Shown here one piece after another: positions 1 through 5,755 of a stretch of 7,977 bases of DNA (position 1 is its first letter; every line of letters begins with the position of its first letter). The notes below the pieces were generated by a model, which saw only the letters and a program-made list of their open reading frames with translations, was not told where the DNA came from and made no database searches. The stretch comes from an uncultured Actinomyces sp. (lineage in GTDB: Bacteria > Actinomycetota > Actinomycetes > Actinomycetales > Actinomycetaceae): positions 1 through 7,977 of the forward strand of contig CALEXZ010000068.1 in the NCBI GenBank assembly GCA_937926195.1, in the 5' to 3' direction. A program made the translations under genes and the position numbers.

Positions 1-434
1 CCCTGGAACGAGGAGACGAGGAAGCTGCGGCACTCCGTGTCTGCCCGGCCGTGATCTCGGCGCAGCCGCTTGGCGGCGTCCTTGGCTGCCGACCCGCTCA
101 ACCAGCTGCGCCCGGTGACGGTGTCGGCGGCCGCGACCCTCACCCTCGGTGGGATGGTCGCCGCCTCCAGCCACTCGCGTACCCCGGTCGACGGGATCGT
201 CGGGGCGCCGCGCTTGGCAGCCTGGGCCCTGCTGGCGGCTGAGGGCAGGCGCCGCTCGTGAGTGGGGGCGGCCAGCACCAGCAGATCGAGGTCCTCGGGC
301 AGCGCGCGGGGCGCGTCGGGGGCCTCAAGGACCTGGGTGCTCAGCCCGGCGCCGGTGAGCTCCTCGGCCAGTGCCTGCGCCACGGCCCGGGTGGAGCCGA
401 AGCAGCTCTCGACGATGATGAGTGCGGTGGTCAT
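1..434 (-). CDS. Flavodoxin-like protein (partial, C-terminus off the left edge)
   Basis: The visible 144 codons read as a flavodoxin-fold protein. The N-terminus is a beta strand followed by a phosphate-binding loop of the form ESCFGSTR (residues 9-16), the usual FMN-phosphate loop position. A second strand ends in LVLAAPTHE (about 52-60), and a later GSAAKDAAKRLRR helix (114-126) followed by SFLV (137-140) matches the layout of small single-domain actinobacterial flavodoxin-family proteins. The family binds FMN and is usually a cytoplasmic electron carrier or of unknown role; the partner here is unknown. I chose the ATG at 434 because AGGAGG lies four bases upstream; an in-frame ATG at 476 would add 14 residues but has no such site. 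It lies 49 bp downstream of the permease gene on the same strand, so cotranscription is likely. FMN binding is inferred from the loop, and the C-terminal end cannot be judged. Confidence 0.8.
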   Translation of the reverse strand, partial: MTTALIIVESCFGSTRAVAQALAEELTGAGLSTQVLEAPDAPRALPEDLDLLVLAAPTHERRLPSAASRAQAAKRGAPTIPSTGVREWLEAATIPPRVRVAAADTVTGRSWLSGSAAKDAAKRLRRDHGRADTECRSFLVSSFQ

Positions 435-438
435 AGAT

Positions 439-444
439 CCTCCT
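439..444 (-). promoter_or_regulatory. Strong Shine-Dalgarno site for the flavodoxin-like gene
   Basis: The minus strand reads AGGAGG here, with four bases before the ATG at 434. It is the best ribosome binding site in the window and decides the start of the flavodoxin-like gene over the in-frame ATG at 476. Confidence 0.75.
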
Positions 445-483
445 GTGTCCTTGTCTGTCCTGTCGCGGACGCTCATGTGGGGG

Positions 484-2115
484 TTACGGGGCGGCGGTGA
501 ACGGGCGCAGGTCGCGTCGGCGCACGCCTACCAGGCCTGCCGCGACCCCGAGGAGACCCAGGCCCAGCAGCCACAGGCTGCCGACCTGCCCGGCCTGGAC
601 GAAGGGCGCGGCGTCACGCACGCGGCGCGACAGGTCGAGGACGGCACCGAGCTGGGTGATGCCGAAACCGACGACGCCCGGTGCCCAGGCCAGACCCCGT
701 GCCCGGGGCGCCAGGCCGCACAGGGCGCTGCTCAGCCCTCCGGCGGCCACCGTCGCCGGCCACTGGCCAAGCACCAGGCGGACAGCGTCCTCGGGCTGAG
801 TGCCCAGGTACTCGGTGCCGACGCCTCCCGCCACCAGTGCCGCAAGACCGAGAGACACTGCGGCCGCGAGGACCGCGGTCAGCCACCAGGCCAGCATGGC
901 CCGCCACGGCCTCACCCCGGTGGCGATGACCGCCTCCAGGCGCCCGCTCCGCTCGTCGGCGCCGTAGCGCCCTGCCAGGGCGATCGTCTGTCCTGCGGCC
1001 AGCGCACCGGCGAGCGCCCCCACATAGCGCAGGTAGTCGATCGCCGGGTCCGTTCCGTCCAGGAAAGCCCCCAGGCTCCCTTCACCGCTCAGGGCTCCTT
1101 GACGGACCATCTCGACCAGGTTCTCGCCCATCGCCGTCAGCATCCCGCTCACCGCGCAGATGATGAGCGCCCAGGTCGCGCACTGGCCCAGCACCAGCGT
1201 GGTGAAGACAGTGCCCGGCCCGAGCGCACGCAGACGCAGAGCCGACCACGGTGCCCGGATGCGCAGCGCCCCCAGTCCCAGGTCCCGGCGGGCGGCCAGC
1301 ACCGCCGTCGCGCCAACGAGCACACCGAGCGCGGCCAGCGCCCACAGTGCCGGCGACCAGCTGTTGTCCCCACCCGGGTCGATCCGGCTGCGCAGGGCGA
1401 AGGGCGAGAACCACCCCAACCAGTCCCAGCCCTGGGAGGCTGACAGCCCCGATCCCGTGAAGGTCGCCGCGAGGACCACCAGGGCACAGGTGCGGGCTGC
1501 CGCGGCGTCGGTGGCGACCTGGGCGATGACGAGGGAGACGGCGGACAGCATCAGGAACGTGAGTGCCAGCGTCCCGGCATAGGCCGCGGCGGCCGTCCCG
1601 TCGGCCTCCTTCAGGCGCAGCATCCCCACCCCTGCCGCCGCGCTGACCAGCAGGCACTCACAGGCCAGGACGGTCCCCTGGGCGCACAGGCGGACGACGG
1701 CGCGGGCACCCGCCGCCTCAAGCAGCTCGCCGCGCCCGAGGTCCTCCTCGCCCCGGGAGCAGGCCACAGCGCGTAGCACGACGACGACACCCAGGACCAG
1801 GCAGGCGAGGGACCCCACCTCCCAGAACATGATCTGGGTGATCCCGGCCTGCGGGCTCAGTGAGCCGTAGAGGAACAGCTGAGCCTCCGAGCCCTGAGCG
1901 CCGGCCACCGCCCGGCGCAGGTCCGCCTCAGTTGCGTAGATGTCCGAGTAGGCCGGGGCGAGCAGGGCGGTCACCACCCCGGTGAGCACGGGCAGCCCCA
2001 CCAGCCAGGCCCGTTGCTCACGTGCGGTCAGGCGCAGCACGCACCCGAGGATGGGCAGTGCACGTCGGCGCACCGACGGCGCGGCAGGACCCTCGGCGGT
2101 CAGCGCCCGGTTCAC
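484..2115 (-). CDS. ABC-2-like transporter permease, tetronasin-resistance (TnrB3)-like
   Basis: A 543-residue polytopic membrane protein with about 12 hydrophobic segments, resembling the large permeases of actinobacterial drug-export ABC systems such as the tetronasin resistance type. It contains two similar halves. Each has a short cytoplasmic motif with acidic residues then GR-x-E (EEDLGRGE at 123-130; DERSGRLE at 387-394), and each ends in a hydrophobic helix followed by an RRDL-type basic turn (276-279; 532-535). The start is the GTG at 2115, whose GTGA overlaps the stop of the upstream ATPase gene, a classic coupled arrangement. An upstream in-frame reading reaches an ATG at 2766, but codons between about 2364 and 2115 are an out-of-frame reading of the ATPase C-terminal domain. 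The protein would need the ATPase encoded upstream, which is broken, so it may be non-functional unless another ATPase serves it. The substrate is unknown; lipophilic drug export is family-based inference. Confidence 0.82.
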   Translation of the reverse strand: MNRALTAEGPAAPSVRRRALPILGCVLRLTAREQRAWLVGLPVLTGVVTALLAPAYSDIYATEADLRRAVAGAQGSEAQLFLYGSLSPQAGITQIMFWEVGSLACLVLGVVVVLRAVACSRGEEDLGRGELLEAAGARAVVRLCAQGTVLACECLLVSAAAGVGMLRLKEADGTAAAAYAGTLALTFLMLSAVSLVIAQVATDAAAARTCALVVLAATFTGSGLSASQGWDWLGWFSPFALRSRIDPGGDNSWSPALWALAALGVLVGATAVLAARRDLGLGALRIRAPWSALRLRALGPGTVFTTLVLGQCATWALIICAVSGMLTAMGENLVEMVRQGALSGEGSLGAFLDGTDPAIDYLRYVGALAGALAAGQTIALAGRYGADERSGRLEAVIATGVRPWRAMLAWWLTAVLAAAVSLGLAALVAGGVGTEYLGTQPEDAVRLVLGQWPATVAAGGLSSALCGLAPRARGLAWAPGVVGFGITQLGAVLDLSRRVRDAAPFVQAGQVGSLWLLGLGLLGVAAGLVGVRRRDLRPFTAAP

Positions 2116-2766
2116 CGCGCCACCGCCGTGTAGTGCTCGAGGAACAACTCTCCCAGGTCCACGGGCGTGCACGTGAGCTCCGTGGCTCCTGCCTGCGTGA
2201 GCGTCTGCAGCGCCCGGGGCACCTGCTCGGAGGGAACCGAGACCACGAGGCGCCCGCGCTCGTCGGTCGTGCCCGGGAGCTCGACGCCGGTCGCGCCCGG
2301 CGGGAGCACACAGGTGATTCGGCTGGAGCGCAGGTGCCGCAGCTGCGAGAGCCGGCCGGACTCCACGCACCGGCTTGGACGGGTCGAGGCTGAAGGCCTC
2401 GATGAGCTCGGTCTCACGCCGTGGGTTGCGTGCCCCGCGCAGGGCCGCCAGCGCGTCCAGGGTCTGGGCGCCGGTGAGGGTGGGCCACAGCGCCACGTCT
2501 CCGGGCACGTAGGCGCAGCCGCGCGTGATCCGACGGGCGTCGTGGCGCGGGTCGAGGCCCAGCACCCGCACCGATCCGCTGTCACGACGGTACATGCCCA
2601 GCAGCACGCGGATGGTGGTGGACTTGCCCGCTCCGTTGGGACCGAGGAAGCCGTGGACGGTGCCGCGCTCGACGCGCAGGTCCAGCCCGTCCAGGGCGCG
2701 CAGGGAGCCGAAGGTCTTGACCAGGGCGCGCACGTCAATGGCGCACCTGGGAGGGTGAGTGGTCAT
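2112..2766 (-). pseudogene. ABC transporter ATPase, internally deleted and frameshifted
   Basis: The first 134 codons from the ATG at 2766 are a normal ABC nucleotide-binding N-terminus: Walker A GPNGAGKST at residues 42-50, a YVPGD-LWPTLTG segment at 86-98 where the Q-loop region of this drug-exporter subfamily lies, and a helical part ending DPSKPVR at 128-134. In intact relatives the YSKGNRQK-like signature follows. Instead, at about 2366 the sequence jumps to a different frame reading VESGRLSQLRHL, the start of the usual C-terminal accessory domain, which runs about 84 codons to LGELFLEHYTAVAR and the TGA at 2112-2114. The signature, Walker B, D-loop and switch histidine are all absent, about 80 codons by comparison with the family layout. 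A +1 shift at the junction would restore only a protein of about 218 residues without a catalytic core, so ATPase activity is lost either way. A genuine deletion is my first reading; an assembly error is the alternative. Confidence 0.85.
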
Positions 2767-2780
2767 GGCGCCAGGGAAAG

Positions 2781-2799
2781 GTGTGACGTCGCGTCACAC
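2781..2799. promoter_or_regulatory. Perfect palindrome, candidate MerR-type operator ahead of the ABC operon
   Basis: Two perfect 8-bp arms, gtgtgacg (2781-2788) and cgtcacac (2792-2799), flank a 3-bp centre in the 53-bp gap between the MerR-family gene and the ATPase start at 2766. MerR proteins bind dyads of about this size lying within the promoter spacer. On the minus strand a TTGCGT-like hexamer overlaps the start of the dyad, but I see no convincing -10 box. There is no T-tract after the dyad, which argues against an intrinsic terminator. Regulation by the neighbouring MerR protein is inference from position and symmetry. Confidence 0.5.
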
Positions 2800-2819
2800 G
2801 CAAACGACGGTGAGGCGTG

Positions 2820-3677
2820 TCAGCGCCGCCACCGCTCGATGGTCTCGACCAGGTGCTGCGCCACGGCCTGCGTCGCGCGCGCGTTGCCGCCGTCCGCCCG
2901 GGCCACGAGGCGGAACACGGACTCCACCATCGACACGTCGACCGAGCGCGCCATCTCACGCAGCTGCTCCGGCGTCAGGCTGCGCTCCAGGCGGCCGACG
3001 AGCCAGCGGGCGTGCGCGTCGACCTGCTGCGGGCCGTCCTCAGGGACGCTACGGCGGTAGGCCTGGATCGTCTCGGCGTCCATGTCCTCGTCCGGCTCGC
3101 AGAACAGCACGTCCGCCTCGGGCGGCACGAGCCCGCTGTAGCAGGCCAGCTCGGTGAGGTGACGGTCGTGGCGTACCGCGGCGCGAGTCCGCTCGTCGGG
3201 GGCCTGGGCCTCCATGCGCTCGAAGAAGGCCACCATGCGGTCCGTCATGGGCGTGACCGTGCAGCCGCGTCGCGCCCGCTCCAGGAGGTCGACGAGCATG
3301 TCACGCTGTCGCGTCACCTCGGCCAGCCGCTCCTGGGCGCAGGCCAGGGCCGTGCTCAGATCCTCGACGACGGCGTCCTGGCTGGCGTCCTCAGGGGAGA
3401 GGTGGGACGAGACGCCGGTGCTGGCTTCAGTGCCCGCCGCAGCGTCCCCTTCGGTGCCGGTGCCCTCAGCCGCGTCGTCGAGCACGCGGCCGACGGCCTC
3501 GAGCGGAACGCCGGCCTGCGCCAGCCAGCGGATCCGCGAGAGCCGGGCAACGTGGCTGAGGTCGTAGTCCCGCCAGCCCGCCCGCTCGTCCGGGACGTCA
3601 AGCAGTCCCAGATGGTGGTAGTAGCGCACGGTGCGCACGGTGGTGCCGGTCAGGGCGGCGAGCTCGGCGACGCGCAT
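2820..3677 (-). CDS. MerR-family transcriptional regulator
   Basis: A 285-residue protein starting MRVAELAALTGTTVRTVRYYHHLGLL, the hallmark winged helix-turn-helix of the MerR family (residues 1-68), including the VRYYHHLGLL turn and the WRDYDLSHVARLSRIRWLAQAG helices. Residues 69-102 form an unusual Gly/Thr/Glu/Ala/Ser-rich spacer. A predicted coiled-coil dimerisation helix follows at about 103-137, then an acidic alpha-helical C-terminal domain of about 145 residues that I cannot assign to a known effector-binding fold. MerR proteins act as promoter-distorting activators or repressors, often of drug efflux genes. It lies directly upstream of and codirectional with the ABC genes, with a palindrome in the gap, so it probably controls them. 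The ATG at 3677 is chosen because the family begins just there; in-frame upstream codons are an antisense reading of the metallopeptidase gene. No Shine-Dalgarno sequence is visible. Confidence 0.88.
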   Translation of the reverse strand: MRVAELAALTGTTVRTVRYYHHLGLLDVPDERAGWRDYDLSHVARLSRIRWLAQAGVPLEAVGRVLDDAAEGTGTEGDAAAGTEASTGVSSHLSPEDASQDAVVEDLSTALACAQERLAEVTRQRDMLVDLLERARRGCTVTPMTDRMVAFFERMEAQAPDERTRAAVRHDRHLTELACYSGLVPPEADVLFCEPDEDMDAETIQAYRRSVPEDGPQQVDAHARWLVGRLERSLTPEQLREMARSVDVSMVESVFRLVARADGGNARATQAVAQHLVETIERWRR

Positions 3678-3708
3678 GGGCTGAGGGCGGTCCGTGGTCG
3701 GGCGGGGA

Positions 3709-4629
3709 TCACAGGTCGGCGTCGGCCACCGCGAAGGTGTCGCAGGCCTGCACCGTACCCTGCTGCATGCCGACGGTGAACCAGCGCACGCGCTGCTCGG
3801 AGGAGCCGTGGGTCCAGGAGTCCGCGTTGACCCCGCTGCCGGAGCGCTGCTGGATGTGGTCGTCGCCCACGGCCTCGGCGGCGTCGATGGCGGTACGCAC
3901 CTCCGCCTGGGTGGGCTCGACGAGGAAGGGCACCCCGGTGTCCGGGTCCACGGTGGAGGCCGCGTAGTGCACCCACAGCCCGGCGTAGCAGTCGGCCTGC
4001 AGCTCCAGGCGCACCGAGTCGCTCGTGGCGCCGGTCCCGGAGCGGTCGGCACTGCGCATCGTGCCCAGGAGGTTCTGGATGTGGTGGCCGAACTCGTGGG
4101 CCACGATGTACTCCTCCGCCAGCGGTGTGTCGGCGGCACCCAGCGTCGACTCCATCTGGCTGAAGAAGCTCATGTCGAGGTAGACGGTGGAGTCGCCCGG
4201 GCAGTAGAAGGGCCCGACGGCGGAGGAGGCCGTCCCGCAGGCCGAGCTGATCTGGGTGCCGTCCCACAGGTGGAAGGCCGGCTTGACGTACTCGGTGCCG
4301 GTCTGTGCGGCGAGCTGCTCGCCCCACACGGCGTCCAGCGACTCGGCGGTCGAGACCATCCGGCACTGGGTGTGGGTGTTGGCGGCCTCGCCCGAGGTAC
4401 ACATCGACACGTCAATGGGTGAGGAGGCCGAGGCTCCCGGGTCCGCCTGCCCACCGCCTGAGGAGGAGCCCAGCAGCCCGGTGAGGTCGATACCCGTGAG
4501 CTGGGACAGCAGCAGGACGGCGACCACGGTGATGACCGAGCCGCCGCCGACGAGCACACCCCGTCGGCCGGAGCCTGCGGAGGTCGTCACCCGGTTCGGG
4601 TCGGTCTTGATGTCGCGGTTGAAGGACAT
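3709..4629 (-). CDS. Neutral zinc metallopeptidase, membrane-anchored (YpfJ-like)
   Basis: A 306-residue protein of the putative neutral zinc metallopeptidase family (YpfJ type). A short cytoplasmic N-terminus (MSFNRDIKTDPNRV...) is followed by one hydrophobic segment at about residues 25-44 and a Gly/Ser-rich linker, so the catalytic domain should lie outside the membrane. The zinc site HEFGH is at 178-182 and the family's downstream ELQADCYAG motif begins at 209, probably giving the third ligand. Several cysteines in the outer domain (near 77, 89, 131, 143 and 214, and one near the C-terminus) could form disulfides. The substrate is unknown for the family. I prefer the ATG at 4629, which has a GAGG four bases upstream and matches the usual N-terminus; a GTG at 4647 would add six residues. 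The MerR-family gene follows after 31 bp, so some cotranscription is possible. Confidence 0.88.
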   Translation of the reverse strand: MSFNRDIKTDPNRVTTSAGSGRRGVLVGGGSVITVVAVLLLSQLTGIDLTGLLGSSSGGGQADPGASASSPIDVSMCTSGEAANTHTQCRMVSTAESLDAVWGEQLAAQTGTEYVKPAFHLWDGTQISSACGTASSAVGPFYCPGDSTVYLDMSFFSQMESTLGAADTPLAEEYIVAHEFGHHIQNLLGTMRSADRSGTGATSDSVRLELQADCYAGLWVHYAASTVDPDTGVPFLVEPTQAEVRTAIDAAEAVGDDHIQQRSGSGVNADSWTHGSSEQRVRWFTVGMQQGTVQACDTFAVADADL

Positions 4630-4679
4630 GAGGCCTCGAGTCGTCACTAAGGGATGGCGTCTCCATCGCCGGTCCTCTC

Positions 4680-4685
4680 AGCGTA
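4680..4685 (-). promoter_or_regulatory. Possible -10 box for the metallopeptidase gene
   Basis: On the minus strand this hexamer reads TACGCT, matching the TAnnnT consensus of the main actinobacterial sigma factor. It would give a leader of about 45 nt before the ATG at 4629. No clear -35 box is visible, and it would lie only about 10 bp from the rightward pyrD -10 box, so the two promoters would be nearly back to back. Weak evidence. Confidence 0.3.
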
Positions 4686-4693
4686 GCCGCAGG

Positions 4694-4699
4694 TACCCT
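4694..4699 (+). promoter_or_regulatory. -10 box of pyrD, geometry of a leaderless transcript
   Basis: TACCCT fits TAnnnT and is followed by exactly six bases before the GTG initiation codon at 4706, the distance at which actinobacterial transcription usually starts. No Shine-Dalgarno sequence at proper spacing precedes the GTG. Together these suggest that the mRNA begins at the start codon. No convincing -35 box was found. Confidence 0.5.
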
Positions 4700-4705
4700 G
4701 TTGCT

Positions 4706-5752
4706 GTGCTCTACGACCTGCTGTACACGACCGTGCTCACCCGCATCGACCCCGAGCTCATCCATGACGTCGTGGTCCGTGGCCTGAGCGTCGTCCAGCG
4801 TGTTCCCCTCGCCCGTGACGTCATCCGTCAGGCTCTGGGACGCCGTCCGGCATTCCCCGTCCCCAGCGCCAACCAGGGCGGGCCCCTCGTGCGACCCGTG
4901 CCCGGGGTCCTGGGCCTGGCGGCCGGGATGGACAAGGAGGGCGAGATCATCGAGGCGATGGACATGCTCGGATTCGGTTTCGTCGAGGTCGGCACCTTCA
5001 CCGCCCAGCCTCAGCCCGGTAACGACAAGCCCCGCATGTGGCGCTACCCGCAGATGCGTGCCCTGCGCAACCGCATGGGCTTCAACAACCACGGTGCCGA
5101 CGAGGCGGCCCGCCGCCTGCGCCAGCTGCGCTCGACCGCGCGTGGACGCAGCATCGTCGTGGGCGCCAACATCGGCAAGACCAAGTCCGTCCCCCTCGCG
5201 GACGCGGTCGAGGACTACCGCTACTCGGCCTCGCGGGTGGCCCGCTGGGCGGACTACCTCGTGGTCAACGTCTCCAGCCCCAACACCCCGGGGCTGCGGA
5301 GCCTGCAGGAGGTGACGAGCCTGCGCCCCATCCTTGAGGCCGTGCGCGAGACCGCCGACGCGGCCGCCCACCGGCACGTGCCGCTGCTGGTCAAGATCGC
5401 GCCCGACCTCACTGACGAGGACGTCGACGCCGTCGCCGATCTTGTCCTCGACATCGGCCTGGACGGCGTCGTCGCCACCAACACGACCATCGACCACGAT
5501 CTCGGTGAGGGAGGGCTCTCCGGCGCCCCGCTGCTGCCGCGCGCCCTGGCGGTCGTGCGCCGCCTGCGCGCCCGTCTGGGTGAGGGGCCCACCATCATCG
5601 GTGTCGGTGGCATCTCCTCCCTCATGGACGCCGAGCTCATGCTCGACGCCGGAGCCGACCTGTTGCAGGCCTACTCCGCCTTCATCTACAACGGTCCCGC
5701 CTGGCCAGGTCGTGTCAACCGGGCCCTGGCCACGACGCGACGCGGCCGCTGA
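4706..5752 (+). CDS. pyrD: Dihydroorotate dehydrogenase (quinone), class 2
   Basis: This 348-residue protein oxidises dihydroorotate to orotate in pyrimidine synthesis, passing electrons through FMN to membrane quinone. The N-terminal 45 or so residues (LYDLLYTTVLTRIDPELIH...) are the amphipathic helical extension typical of class 2 enzymes, which binds the membrane and quinone. Recognisable core motifs are LAAGMDKEGE (71-80), FVEVGTFTAQPQPGNDKPR (92-110), NRMGFNN (122-128), the catalytic loop NVSSPNTPGLRSLQ (188-201) with S191 as the expected base, LVKIAPD (228-234), ATNTTI (257-262) and IIGVGGISS (297-305) for the FMN phosphate. Length and motif order match the family, with no missing residues. 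I chose the GTG at 4706 because the family starts at this point; the open frame upstream is a non-coding reading of the opposite-strand gene. The MFS gene follows after three bases. Confidence 0.96.
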   Translation: MLYDLLYTTVLTRIDPELIHDVVVRGLSVVQRVPLARDVIRQALGRRPAFPVPSANQGGPLVRPVPGVLGLAAGMDKEGEIIEAMDMLGFGFVEVGTFTAQPQPGNDKPRMWRYPQMRALRNRMGFNNHGADEAARRLRQLRSTARGRSIVVGANIGKTKSVPLADAVEDYRYSASRVARWADYLVVNVSSPNTPGLRSLQEVTSLRPILEAVRETADAAAHRHVPLLVKIAPDLTDEDVDAVADLVLDIGLDGVVATNTTIDHDLGEGGLSGAPLLPRALAVVRRLRARLGEGPTIIGVGGISSLMDAELMLDAGADLLQAYSAFIYNGPAWPGRVNRALATTRRGR

Positions 5753-5755
5753 GCG

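Noticed and set aside
262..1443. Rightward 393-codon open frame opposite the permease
   Set aside because: Low-complexity Gln/Arg/Pro/Ala composition with no domain; it is the antisense image of the membrane-protein gene in GC-rich DNA.
2767..2819. The palindrome in this gap as an intrinsic terminator of the MerR-family gene
   Set aside because: No T-run follows the dyad on the minus strand and the stem is only 8 bp, so an operator is the better reading.
3678..4139. Upstream in-frame extension of the MerR-family gene to 4139
   Set aside because: The added residues are a Thr/Pro/Arg-rich out-of-frame reading of the metallopeptidase gene, and the MerR domain starts naturally at the ATG at 3677.
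4653..4667. Imperfect dyad (gatgg ... ccatc arms) between the metallopeptidase gene and pyrD
   Set aside because: Only five perfect paired bases plus one inner pair; expected by chance at this GC content, and not positioned over a clear promoter element.
4256..4705. Upstream extension of the pyrD frame
   Set aside because: Ser/Pro/Arg-rich sequence antisense to the metallopeptidase; class 2 enzymes begin at the LYDLLY segment coded from the GTG at 4706.
4412..5497. Leftward 361-codon open frame across pyrD
   Set aside because: Antisense to the clearly homologous pyrD, with no recognisable motif.
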